This document shows positions 44,220 to 53,016 of a stretch of DNA of 64,000 nucleotides, piece by piece (position 1 is the first letter of the stretch; each line of letters opens with the position of its first letter). The DNA lies in contig NZ_JADDXU010000001.1 of the NCBI RefSeq assembly GCF_015163075.1, forward strand, positions 806,001 through 870,000. Direction: 5' to 3'. Position numbers and translations under genes: made by a program. Source of the stretch: Streptomyces justiciae (lineage in GTDB: Bacteria > Actinomycetota > Actinomycetes > Streptomycetales > Streptomycetaceae). The notes beneath the pieces were generated by a model. The model was not told the origin of the DNA, searched no databases, and worked only from the letters and a program-made list of their open reading frames with translations.

Positions 44220-47200
44220 GCCTTCTCTCCCCCTTCGACCCTGGGCAGGACCTGCGTCGGTGCCTCCGACTCGCCCGCACCCCCGTCCTCGTCCGGTTCG
44301 CGCACGCTCACCACCGCCGCGAACAGCCCGATCAGCGCCAGCAGTTGGGCGGCCCGGCTGAACGCCCCCTCGCCCGTCGCCACCGGCTCACCCGCTCCCG
44401 TCGCCGCCGCGATCCCCGCCCCCGCGAGGGCCACGAACGCGATCGGGACGAGCCAGGAGTGGCGGCGATACGCGAGCAGCGCCAGCACCGGGATCAGCAG
44501 GGCGAACCAGCCGGCGATCACCACGCCCACCAGCGTCAGCGCGACCGTCCCCAGCCACAGCCCCGGCGGCGGCGCCACCGGCTGCGGTTCGTCGGGGTTG
44601 GGGGCGCGCCGCCGCCACAGGGCGAGGCCCAGCAGGAGCAGCAGCGCCACACCACTGCCGATGAGGGCGCCGTCGTAGGTCACCGCCGGTTCGTACGACA
44701 GCTTGACCGTGCCGCCCGCCCCGGCCGGTACGCGCCAGCCCTGCTGCCAGCCGTCGAGCCGTACCGACGACAGTTCCTTGCCGTTCAGCGTGGCCTTCCA
44801 GCCGTCGTTGTAGTTCTCGTACGTCGTCAGATAGGTGGCCGCGCCCGAGCCGACCGTCACCTCGCGGCGGTCGCCGAGCCAGTCCCGTATCTTCAGGTCC
44901 CGGCCCGCCGGGGTGGGCTCGGTGACCGTGCCGCGGGTCAGGGTCAGGTCGGTGAGGGTCAGGGGTCCGGCGTCGCCGCCCTCGACTCGGTGGGCACCGG
45001 CGGTCAGCTCCAACTCCGGGTCGGAGCGACCCTCCTGACACAGTGTCACAGACACCGGGCGCCGCTCCCGCAGGTCCGCGATCGTGCCCTTCACGCTCGT
45101 CCGGTACAGCTCGCCGTCCACCGAGACCACGGGTCCCTCGCCGCACGGCAGGGAGAACTTCCGGGTGTCGCGGGGCTGGGGCGTGCGGTACTGGTCGAGG
45201 GACGGGATGTAGGCCTCGGTCAGGCCCACCGGGAGGCGCAGGTTCTCGTCGACGACCGGGTTGTAGAGGGTGACCGGGGCCGTGTCGGTGATGGTGATGT
45301 CGAGGCGGTCGGTGGTGATGGCCGGGAAGCGGACCCAGCCGTTCTCGTCGACACCGGCGGTCGTGGAACCGTCGGGGGAGCTGATGGAGACCTGGGTGGG
45401 GCGGGTCGCGAGGCCCCCGGCGGGGGCCAGGACCAGCTCGCTGACCGGCTGTTTTCCGTCCCAGCTGAGGTGGATGGTGGGGCGGTCGCCCGCGATCCAC
45501 GCCGTGGTCAGGTCGCCGTCGGTGAGGTTGCGGGCCGACAGGCCGGTGCCGAGGGCGGAGGTGGAGTCGGCGGTGGCGACGATGCGGTTGTCCTGGTCGG
45601 GGGCGACCTCGTACAGCAGCTTGTCGAGCTCCGCGCCCGGCACGGTGGTCGCGCTCGCCTTCACCGCGTACGTCCCCGCCGTGGCCGTCGAGAAGCGGCG
45701 GTGCAGGCCGGCCTCCGTGCCGTCGGCCGCGCGGTGCAGGGAGATGAGTTCGGCGCCCGCGTCGGTGTCGTCGGCGTCCGTGGGCAGCCGAAGGAGCCGG
45801 GTCACCTGGACGTCCGGCAGATCGATCTCGGAGAAGCCCGCACCCAGCAGTCCGGAGCGGCGTTCCACCGAGTCGAGGATGGTCAGCTTCATCCAACTCG
45901 TCGGCCCTGGCGGCGCCTTGACGCTCTGCGTCATGCCGTCGGGGCGCAGGAAACTGGTCCGCGAGCCGTTCTCGGTCTCCACCCGCACCTTGGTCGGCGC
46001 CGCGCGCACGCTCTCCTGCGGCAGCGGCGTCACCTTGAACGACGACGGCATGTCGTACGCGTCGCCCGTGAACCCGATCCGCAGCCACTGCCCGTCCGCC
46101 GAGCCCAGCGAGCCCTCCACCCACGCGGTGTCGGGGTTGCCGTCGAAGGCGTTGACGGGGTCGAACTGCGGAAGGTGGAACAGCCAGTTGCCGTACGACG
46201 ACGCCGTCACCGAGCTCGCGCCGCGCAGTTGGGCGACCGTCTGGTGGTCGAGGCCCTTGGCCGGCAGGATCTGGTGCGGTTTCTCCCCGGCGTCCTCGGA
46301 GGCGTCCGGCGCATTGCGCTCGTCACTGGTGTACGTGTACGACGTGTTGGAGTTGACCAGCCCGAACCGGGTGTCGGCGCGGCGCAGTCCGTCACCGGTG
46401 ATCTGGAGCTGCGGAGTGCCGAGCCCGGGGTGGTTGTCGCCGGTCAGGACCGTCGCCCGGCCGCGCAGTTCGGAGGCCAGCGGCAGCAGCGACTCGGGGC
46501 CGCCGGAGACGGTGGCGGTGTCCGCGACCGGCAGCAGTCCGGCGTGCCCGGGGTTCGGGGTGCCGTCGGGCGGCATGTAGATCTCCACCGCCCGCTGCCT
46601 CGGGTACAGTCCCTCCACCGCGAGCGGCGCGTCGTGCACGATCCGGCCGCCGGTCATGATCGGCCCGTAGCCGATGACCCGCTTGTACCCGGACTGCTCC
46701 AGCGTCCGCTTGACGACGGTCGTCGGCACATAGCCGATCTGGTCGGGGTCGAGGTCGTTGCGGACGACGACGTACCGGATGCCGGAGCGGGCCAGGAAGT
46801 CGGCGAGCCCGGGGACCTCGCCGCCGCTCGTCAGGGCGTCCTCCACGGCGTCCATGGCACGTCGGTTGCCGGCCGTGCCGAAGGGGACGTAATCGCGTTG
46901 CGCCCAGCGGGACTTGGCGACCACGTCCAGGGGCTGGTCGATGGTCGAGCCCCAGGTGTAGATGCCGTGCGCGGTCGCCGGGACGACGAGCGCACGGGAG
47001 TCGGGTGAGAACTTCTCCAGCCAAGTGGCCGTAGATTTCCAGTACTTGGGGATCTCCTGGAAGGACCCCGGGTTCAGGATCGACCCGTTGAGGTACGGCC
47101 ACATCAGCCCCGGCAGGATCAGCACGGCCGCGACCAGCGGAGCGAACCGCCGCCCCCGTACCGGCCGCGCCCCGCGCGTCTCGGCGGCGACCCCGACGAG

Positions 47201-48391
47201 ATGGGCGAGCCCCAGCACCAGGGCCAGCGCCAGCCCCGTCTGGAACTTGTAGATGTTCCGGAACGGCGCGAGCCCCCCGTTCAGCCAGTCCTGCACGACC
47301 CCGTGGAAGGGCGCCCCGAACCCGCCGCCGTACCCGGCGAGCAGGATCAGCGCGGCCACGATCACCGTCAGCGTCAGCCAGCGCCGCTCCGGCAGGTCCC
47401 GGCGCGCGAGGCCCGCGAGCCCGAGCCCGGCGGCCAGCGCCGAGCACACGATCACGATCACCGACGACGCCACCGTCCACCCGGCCGGCAGCCACGCCTC
47501 ACCGAAGTGCAGATAGGCGACCCAGTTACCGCCGCCGCGCAGCGCCTCCGTCGCCGACATGGTCTCGGTGGTGGTCTGCGCGCTCTCGACGTACGGCAGG
47601 AAGTTCTCCCCGTAGACGCCGAGCAGCAGCAGCGGGATCCACCACCAGGCGGTCGCCAGGATCACGCCGGGGATCCACCAGGCGAGCAGCTTTCTCTGCC
47701 GGGGCCCGGAGGGCCGGGTGAGGAGATACAGGCCCACCGGCAGCAGGGAGGCGAGGGTGGCGGCCGCGTTCACGCCGCCCATGAACGGGATGAGCAGCGC
47801 CGAGCGCACGGCGGCGACCCGCGCGCTGTACCGCTCGTCCGTCAACGGCAGCAGCACCCACGGCAGGAAGGCGCCGGGCAGCGCGGCGGCGGACGTCGAC
47901 CCGATGACGATGGTGAAGACCGGCCAGAGCGCATACGCGAGAGCGGCGAGCAGCCGGGAGGACGGGCTCCCGATCCGCAGCCGCTCCGCGAGCCGCAGCG
48001 CGCCCCAGAAGGCGACCGACACGATGAGCGACAGCCACAGCCGCTCCGCCAGCCACACCGGCAGCCGTACGGCGTCGGCCAGCCAGTAGAACGGCAGCAT
48101 CGGCCACAGATAGCCGGTGTACTGGTCGGAGATCCCGCCGAAGGACCCCTGGTCCTGCCACAGCTGCCCGAGATCGTCGAAGAACCGCCCCGGGTCGACC
48201 GTCACACCCAGCTTGGTGTCGAAGGTCTGCCGCCCCGGATGCACCGCCAGCAGCAGCACGAACACCACGGCCCAGAACCCCACCAGCCACCGACGTGACC
48301 GCGGGCCCTCCGGCGGGCCCGACATGCGCGCGGTGGAGGGGACGGCGGCCGGAGGAGGGGCCTGGACCGTGGACGTCGTCATGGTGGACAC
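44216..48391 (-). CDS. Giant membrane glycosyltransferase, AftD/DUF3367-like arabinofuranosyltransferase family
   Basis: A 1391-residue protein with an N-terminal GT-C membrane domain (about 35-450, roughly 11-13 TM helices). A long extracytoplasmic segment (about 451-1255) contains F5/8-type discoidin-like modules, including YNDGWKATLNGKEL and QFDPVNAFDGNPDTAWVEGS. A few TM helices follow (about 1260-1370), and the tail is acidic. This matches mycobacterial AftD, an alpha-(1,3)-arabinofuranosyltransferase of arabinogalactan and lipoarabinomannan, which uses decaprenyl-phosphate arabinose. Start GTG 48391 or ATG 48382. Overlaps: 13 bases with the upstream methyltransferase, four with the condensation protein. 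The donor and acceptor in Streptomyces are unknown. Confidence 0.82.
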   Translation of the reverse strand: MSTMTTSTVQAPPPAAVPSTARMSGPPEGPRSRRWLVGFWAVVFVLLLAVHPGRQTFDTKLGVTVDPGRFFDDLGQLWQDQGSFGGISDQYTGYLWPMLPFYWLADAVRLPVWLAERLWLSLIVSVAFWGALRLAERLRIGSPSSRLLAALAYALWPVFTIVIGSTSAAALPGAFLPWVLLPLTDERYSARVAAVRSALLIPFMGGVNAAATLASLLPVGLYLLTRPSGPRQRKLLAWWIPGVILATAWWWIPLLLLGVYGENFLPYVESAQTTTETMSATEALRGGGNWVAYLHFGEAWLPAGWTVASSVIVIVCSALAAGLGLAGLARRDLPERRWLTLTVIVAALILLAGYGGGFGAPFHGVVQDWLNGGLAPFRNIYKFQTGLALALVLGLAHLVGVAAETRGARPVRGRRFAPLVAAVLILPGLMWPYLNGSILNPGSFQEIPKYWKSTATWLEKFSPDSRALVVPATAHGIYTWGSTIDQPLDVVAKSRWAQRDYVPFGTAGNRRAMDAVEDALTSGGEVPGLADFLARSGIRYVVVRNDLDPDQIGYVPTTVVKRTLEQSGYKRVIGYGPIMTGGRIVHDAPLAVEGLYPRQRAVEIYMPPDGTPNPGHAGLLPVADTATVSGGPESLLPLASELRGRATVLTGDNHPGLGTPQLQITGDGLRRADTRFGLVNSNTSYTYTSDERNAPDASEDAGEKPHQILPAKGLDHQTVAQLRGASSVTASSYGNWLFHLPQFDPVNAFDGNPDTAWVEGSLGSADGQWLRIGFTGDAYDMPSSFKVTPLPQESVRAAPTKVRVETENGSRTSFLRPDGMTQSVKAPPGPTSWMKLTILDSVERRSGLLGAGFSEIDLPDVQVTRLLRLPTDADDTDAGAELISLHRAADGTEAGLHRRFSTATAGTYAVKASATTVPGAELDKLLYEVAPDQDNRIVATADSTSALGTGLSARNLTDGDLTTAWIAGDRPTIHLSWDGKQPVSELVLAPAGGLATRPTQVSISSPDGSTTAGVDENGWVRFPAITTDRLDITITDTAPVTLYNPVVDENLRLPVGLTEAYIPSLDQYRTPQPRDTRKFSLPCGEGPVVSVDGELYRTSVKGTIADLRERRPVSVTLCQEGRSDPELELTAGAHRVEGGDAGPLTLTDLTLTRGTVTEPTPAGRDLKIRDWLGDRREVTVGSGAATYLTTYENYNDGWKATLNGKELSSVRLDGWQQGWRVPAGAGGTVKLSYEPAVTYDGALIGSGVALLLLLGLALWRRRAPNPDEPQPVAPPPGLWLGTVALTLVGVVIAGWFALLIPVLALLAYRRHSWLVPIAFVALAGAGIAAATGAGEPVATGEGAFSRAAQLLALIGLFAAVVSVREPDEDGGAGESEAPTQVLPRVEGGEKA

Positions 48392-49119
48392 CGCCGGAGG
48401 ATGAGGAGGAGGTTCCAGGTGGCCACCTCGCGGATACCGGGCGCCTTCACCACGGTCTCGGCGAGGAACGGCCAGTAGCGGGAGCGCGCCGAGACGACCC
48501 GTACGTCGTCACGGGCGCGCACCTGCCGCAGGGTGGGGCCGATGTGCACGGCGAACAGGTTCTCGCCGAGGGTGTGCTTCGCGGCCCTGCCGGTACGGCG
48601 CCGATAACGGGCCCGCGCCCGCTCGGCGCCCAGATAGTGCCAGGGCGCCCACTCGTGGCCGCCCCACGGGGACAGCCAGTTGGTGAACGACAGATAGATC
48701 AGCCCACCGGGCCGCGTCACCCGCACCAGCTCACTGACGAAGGTCTGCGGATCGGCGACATGCTCAAGCACGTTGGAGGAGAAGGTGACGTCCGCGACCC
48801 CGTCGTACAACGGCAACAGATACCCGTCGGCGATCACGGCCCCGTCGGGCGGCTTGGCGCCGAGTTCCGTCACGTCGGGTTCGAAGAGGTAGGCGTGGGC
48901 ACCGCGCCGCCGGAACTCCTCGGTGAAGCAACCGCTGCCACCACCGACGTCGACGACGGTACGACCGGCGACGGGCCCGTCGTAGGCCTCGACCTGATCG
49001 ACGGAGTCGCGGGCGAGGAGCGAGTAGCAGGCGTCGGGATCGTCCTGCTCATGGAGGAAGGCGCGGAACAGGGCAAGGGATCTACGCAACGAAGGGTCTT
49101 TGAGAGCGGTGCCTGTCAT
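48379..49119 (-). CDS. Class I SAM-dependent methyltransferase
   Basis: A 246-residue methyltransferase with SAM motif I VVDVGGGSGCFTEEFRR, the acidic residue in YLFEPDVTELG, motif II VTFSSNVLEHVADPQTFVSEL and RVTRPGGLIYLSFTNWLSP. A Trp/His-rich stretch, GGHEWAPWHYLGAE, after it is typical of polysaccharide-cluster methyltransferases. It probably acts on a lipid-linked sugar. ATG 49119 overlaps the GT4 gene by four bases; the gene's 3' end overlaps the AftD-like gene by 13. It is distinct from the 42049-42792 methyltransferase. Confidence 0.85.
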   Translation of the reverse strand: MTGTALKDPSLRRSLALFRAFLHEQDDPDACYSLLARDSVDQVEAYDGPVAGRTVVDVGGGSGCFTEEFRRRGAHAYLFEPDVTELGAKPPDGAVIADGYLLPLYDGVADVTFSSNVLEHVADPQTFVSELVRVTRPGGLIYLSFTNWLSPWGGHEWAPWHYLGAERARARYRRRTGRAAKHTLGENLFAVHIGPTLRQVRARDDVRVVSARSRYWPFLAETVVKAPGIREVATWNLLLILRRCPP

Positions 49120-50267
49120 GGCGCCCAGCTCCTCACCGCCTCGGAGGCCACCGCGCGGAACTGTCTGACGGTCCGGTCCCAGCGATAGCGCGCCGCGTGC
49201 TCCCGGGCAGCCTTGCCCATCAACTCCCGCCGTTCGCCGGACAACGCGAGCGTGCACCAGGCGGCAGCGAAGGAAGACTCCCCTCGTGCCAACACACCCG
49301 TCTCCCCGTCCACGACGGAATCCCGAAGTCCAGGCACGTCGAAGGCGATCGTCGGCGTCTCGCGGGTGGCGGCCTCGGTGACGACCAGCCCCCACCCTTC
49401 CACCGCCGACGGATGCATCAACATCCACGCCTCGCACAGCAGCCGGTGCTTCTCGGCCTCGGATACATGGCCCCTGAACTCCACTCCAGGACCTGCGAGT
49501 TGCTCCAGCCGCTCCCGTTCAGGACCGTCCCCGACGATGACAAGCCGCCCGCCGGTCACGGGACGCACCCGTTCCCACAGCCGCAACAGCAGATCGATCC
49601 GCTTGTACTCGACCAGCCGGCCGACGGCGACGAACAACGGCTCCGGCGACCGGTCGGCCCGCGGCCCCGGCTCCTCAACCCCGTTGTGGACGACACGAAT
49701 ACGATCACGCTCCACACCGATCCCGCGGAGCGCCTGCGCGGTGGACGGCGACACGGCCACCAGCAGACTCCGGTGCTGTGCACCGGTAAGCGCCCAGTGT
49801 TCGAGTCTTCGGCCGAGCCGCGCGGCCGGGGCCATAGGCCCGCCGAACCGCATCTTCCACAGGTCGGTGTGGACGTGGTTGACCAGGCACAGCGTGGGAC
49901 CGCGGTGCCAGACGGGCGCGAAGTACGGCATCCCGTTGCAGACCTCGACCAGCAGATCGCAGTCGCCGACCTGACGGGAGAAGGCGGAGCGGGCGCGCAG
50001 AAAGTGTCCGAGCTCGCCGCCCGCGGAGACGACCCGGTAGTCGCGGTACGACGCGGGACCGCCGCACAGCAGGGTGACCTGGTGGCCGAGACGGGTGAGG
50101 CCGTCGGCGAGCCGGTCGACCAGGAGCTCGGAGCCCCCGGCGGCCGGGTTGCCCAGGTCACGATGGGCGAGGAAAACGATTCGGCGCGGAGGTGGGGGGA
50201 GCGCCGAGGGGTGCTGCGATGCCGGGGGGTGCGTGGCGCGCAGCGACGAAGGCACGTGCTGGGGCAT
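49116..50267 (-). CDS. GT4-family glycosyltransferase
   Basis: A 383-residue GT-B enzyme. The N-terminal domain starts IVFLAHRDLGNPAAGGSE, with the GGSE loop that binds the acceptor or donor. The C-terminal domain has VAVGRLVEYKRIDLLL, VGDGPERERLEQLA, and the family EX7E motif in PSAVEGWGLVVTEAATRETP. It transfers a sugar from a nucleotide donor in the cytoplasm, probably onto a lipid-linked acceptor. ATG 50267 has GGAG five bases upstream. It is the first gene of the tight operon; the promoter lies in 50268-50466. Confidence 0.88.
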   Translation of the reverse strand: MPQHVPSSLRATHPPASQHPSALPPPPRRIVFLAHRDLGNPAAGGSELLVDRLADGLTRLGHQVTLLCGGPASYRDYRVVSAGGELGHFLRARSAFSRQVGDCDLLVEVCNGMPYFAPVWHRGPTLCLVNHVHTDLWKMRFGGPMAPAARLGRRLEHWALTGAQHRSLLVAVSPSTAQALRGIGVERDRIRVVHNGVEEPGPRADRSPEPLFVAVGRLVEYKRIDLLLRLWERVRPVTGGRLVIVGDGPERERLEQLAGPGVEFRGHVSEAEKHRLLCEAWMLMHPSAVEGWGLVVTEAATRETPTIAFDVPGLRDSVVDGETGVLARGESSFAAAWCTLALSGERRELMGKAAREHAARYRWDRTVRQFRAVASEAVRSWAP

Positions 50268-50466
50268 GCGTGCTCCAACTCGTCTCAGGGTGCGGAACTT
50301 GAAGCGTGGGGCGGTGCTTTACGTTCCTGTGGGGGATTTGAGTGCTTCCTACGAGGGGATTGTGGGCGGACTGTGCTCGGGTGGGGGTGGACAGTTTTCG
50401 CCCACCCGTTCCTCATTGCTACTCACGGGGATGACAATTTCCGGGCTTATTAGAGCTGACGTCACG

Positions 50467-51444
50467 TCACATCGTGAGCGCGGGATCGGGTATATCGGAA
50501 TTACCGGGATGCCGCCTCCCTCGTACCAACAAAACGGAACCGGCCACCACCAGGACGAACCCGCCCACAGCCGCCCCGATCGGCACCGTCACGCCGATCG
50601 CCTTCAGCTGCCCGCTGTCCCGCTTGGCCTGCTTCACGGCGTCCTTCTGCGTCGCCGTGGTGAACGCGATCTTCTCGCTGTCCAGCAGCACCACCGCGTC
50701 CTTCTTCGCACCCGGCGCCCGCAGTGTGCGCTTGGGGCCGACCTGGGCGTAGATCACCCGGCCGGTGCGCTGGTCGACGACCAGCTCGATGCCGTGGTTG
50801 GAGTACCACTCCTCGGCCAGCACCTGCGGCTGGTTCTTCAGGCCGACGATCGTGCCCGGCACCAGCCGGGTGCCGACCTTCGCCGGGGCGACCGTGCCGG
50901 TGAACCGGTAGCCCGTGTACCCCTGGATCTTCTTGGTGTCCCGGTAGGTCAACACGACGGTCGAACCGAGGGAGTTGTCCCACCACTGGTACGAGCGTTT
51001 CTGCACGTCGAAGGGGAACTTCAGGTACGCCTCGCCCTCGATGTACGGCTTCTCGCCGCAGCAGTGCACCGGCTTGGTCGTCTTGCGGTTCATCACCCAA
51101 CGGTGCGGGATGAACTCCAGCGCGTCGTGCGGATCGGCGGCCGGCAGCGACTTGTCGGTGTCGACCGTGGTCGTCACGTCCCAGACGGCGTCGCCGCTGC
51201 GCTCGCTGTCCTCGACGTTGCCGCGCACCCGCTGGGTGACGGTGATCTCCTGGTCGGGCACGGTCTCGACCTTGTCGGTGTCGAAGACGCTGCCGGTGCC
51301 CTTGTAGACGGCGGTCTGGTCGATGTCGATCGGGTTCACGGCGGCCCGCGGGGTCACGTACCACGCCAGCAGGGGCGCCAGGACCAGCAGGAACGTGCCG
51401 AGTCCCAGCAGAATCAGTGAGATCGGTGAGGCTGTACGGCGCAT
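50467..51444 (-). CDS. DUF3068 (PorA-like) membrane protein
   Basis: A 325-residue protein with an N-terminal transmembrane helix (about 8-29), a large extracytoplasmic beta-rich domain (about 30-280) and a C-terminal helix (about 286-310), ending with a basic and acidic tail. It belongs to the DUF3068 family, which includes PorA-type proteins of mycolata; here, without an outer membrane, the role is open. It lies upstream of and parallel to the GT4-AftD operon, with a 199-base gap. It may take part in envelope assembly. The function is not known. Confidence 0.75.
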   Translation of the reverse strand: MRRTASPISLILLGLGTFLLVLAPLLAWYVTPRAAVNPIDIDQTAVYKGTGSVFDTDKVETVPDQEITVTQRVRGNVEDSERSGDAVWDVTTTVDTDKSLPAADPHDALEFIPHRWVMNRKTTKPVHCCGEKPYIEGEAYLKFPFDVQKRSYQWWDNSLGSTVVLTYRDTKKIQGYTGYRFTGTVAPAKVGTRLVPGTIVGLKNQPQVLAEEWYSNHGIELVVDQRTGRVIYAQVGPKRTLRAPGAKKDAVVLLDSEKIAFTTATQKDAVKQAKRDSGQLKAIGVTVPIGAAVGGFVLVVAGSVLLVRGRRHPGNSDIPDPALTM

Positions 51445-51618
51445 CCGGGCACTCCAGGGGCGTGAGGGTACGGAGTTCGGGCCGCTCTATGGGCCGGGAA
51501 CCGTAGAGCCGTCTTGACGAGGTGTCAATCTCATGTCGACACTGGGGCGGACCGACAGGGTGGGACGCCGGGGTGGGGACAACCGCCGGAAGAGAGCCAC
51601 TGAGAGGCTGACCCTGCG

Positions 51619-51771
51619 ATGTCCAGACTGCTCGCCGCCGCTTTGACCGTCGCGGCCGCCGCCGTGCTCGCCGTGGGTGCCGCGCTCGGCATCGTCGCCC
51701 TGCTCGACGCCACGCCCGACCAGCCCAACACCCCCTTGATCACGTACGAGCAAGCGGGCCAGGGGAGTTGA
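51619..51771 (+). CDS. Small membrane protein (DUF2613-like)
   Basis: A 50-residue peptide. Residues 3-30 form one transmembrane helix rich in Ala, Val and Leu, followed by a short polar tail with DATPDQPNTPL. Length and layout match DUF2613 proteins, small secreted or membrane proteins of actinobacteria, though I cannot confirm the family. Its stop is three bases before the PucR GTG, and the GGGGAG at 51762-51767 serves as the PucR ribosome binding site, so the two are cotranscribed. It is shorter than 60 codons and therefore easily missed. Confidence 0.7.
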   Translation: MSRLLAAALTVAAAAVLAVGAALGIVALLDATPDQPNTPLITYEQAGQGS

Positions 51772-51774
51772 GAC

Positions 51775-53016
51775 GTGACGGCCCGCCCGGCAACCGTCAA
51801 CTCCCGCTCGGCCTGGCTCGACGTACCCCGCCTCCAGGTGCGCCGGTTCGCCGCGATCGCCATGGCCGAGGCGCCCGAACTCGCCGACGAGATCCTGCGC
51901 GAGATCCGCCGCGAGTACCCGCATCTGCCCGTCGTTCTCGACGAGTCCGGCGAGCCGATGGCCCTCGTCGGCATCCGCCGCGCCATCGAGGTCTTCGTCC
52001 AGCACCTGGAGACCGCCGAGGGCCGCCCCACCGTGCCGCCCGGCGTCTTCCAGGAGTTCGGCCGCGGCGAGGGCCTCGGCGGCCGCAGCCTGGACTCCCT
52101 CCAGGCGATCTACCGCATGGGCGTACGGCTCGCCTGGCGCCGCTTCGCCGAGATCGGCCAGCGCGTCGAGATCCCGCCACCCGCGATGTACGAACTCGTC
52201 GACGCGGGCTACGAGTATCTCGACGGCCTCGTCGACCAGTCGGTCCGCGGCTACGCGGAAGCGGCGGCCCGCCAGGCCGGCGAGCGCTTACGCCTCCAAC
52301 GCGGTCTGATGGAACTCCTGTTGGCCGAACGCCCCCGCGGCGGCAACCCCGACGACCTGCTCACCGAACGCGCCGCCCGGATCGGCTGGACCCTCCCCGA
52401 GAAGGTCGCCGTCGGCGTCCTGCTGCGCCCGGCCCGCGAGGCCATGGCACCCGCGGTCGGCCAGGGCGTCCTGCTCGACATGGAGTACGAGCAGCCCCGC
52501 ATGGTCGTCCCCGAACCCGACTGCGCCGGACGCCCCGAACTCCTGCACCGTGCCCTGACCGGCTGGGCCGGCGCCATCGGACCGCCCGTCCCGCTCGCCG
52601 ACGCGGCGAAGTCGCTGCGCTGGGCGGAGGCGGCGGTGACCCTGATGGAACGCGGACTGCTGCCGGCCGGCGAGGTCCTCCACTGCACGGAACACACCGA
52701 GGCCCTGGTCCTCCTCCAACCGGAGGAACTCATCGACGACCTGGCCCTGCGCTGCCTGGCCCCCCTCGCCCACTGCGGCCCCACCCACGGCCGCCGCCTC
52801 GCCGAAACCCTGCTGGCCTGGCTGGAGACCCGTGGCGGCGCCCCGGAGGTGGCCGCCCGGCTCGGCGTCCACCCCCAGACGGTCCGCTACCGCCTGCGCC
52901 AGATCCGCGAACTCTGGGGCGCCGAGATCGACGACCCGGACCGCCGCTTCGAACTGGAACTGGTCCTGCGGGCCCAGAGGCTGAGAGGCTCGCTGGGTGT
53001 GGCGGGCCGTTCCTAG
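51775..53016 (+). CDS. PucR-family transcriptional regulator
   Basis: A 413-residue regulator. The N-terminal and middle domains (about 10-300) are helical or mixed, with a CdaR/GGDEF-like region, and the C-terminal helix-turn-helix has the PucR signature GGAPEVAARLGVHPQTVRYRL (about 362-382). Family members often control purine or amino-acid catabolism or development. Codon 172 is TTA (52288-52290), so its translation should depend on the bldA tRNA. It follows a 50-residue membrane peptide by three bases and is convergent with the TerD gene (four-base overlap). Confidence 0.85.
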   Translation: MTARPATVNSRSAWLDVPRLQVRRFAAIAMAEAPELADEILREIRREYPHLPVVLDESGEPMALVGIRRAIEVFVQHLETAEGRPTVPPGVFQEFGRGEGLGGRSLDSLQAIYRMGVRLAWRRFAEIGQRVEIPPPAMYELVDAGYEYLDGLVDQSVRGYAEAAARQAGERLRLQRGLMELLLAERPRGGNPDDLLTERAARIGWTLPEKVAVGVLLRPAREAMAPAVGQGVLLDMEYEQPRMVVPEPDCAGRPELLHRALTGWAGAIGPPVPLADAAKSLRWAEAAVTLMERGLLPAGEVLHCTEHTEALVLLQPEELIDDLALRCLAPLAHCGPTHGRRLAETLLAWLETRGGAPEVAARLGVHPQTVRYRLRQIRELWGAEIDDPDRRFELELVLRAQRLRGSLGVAGRS

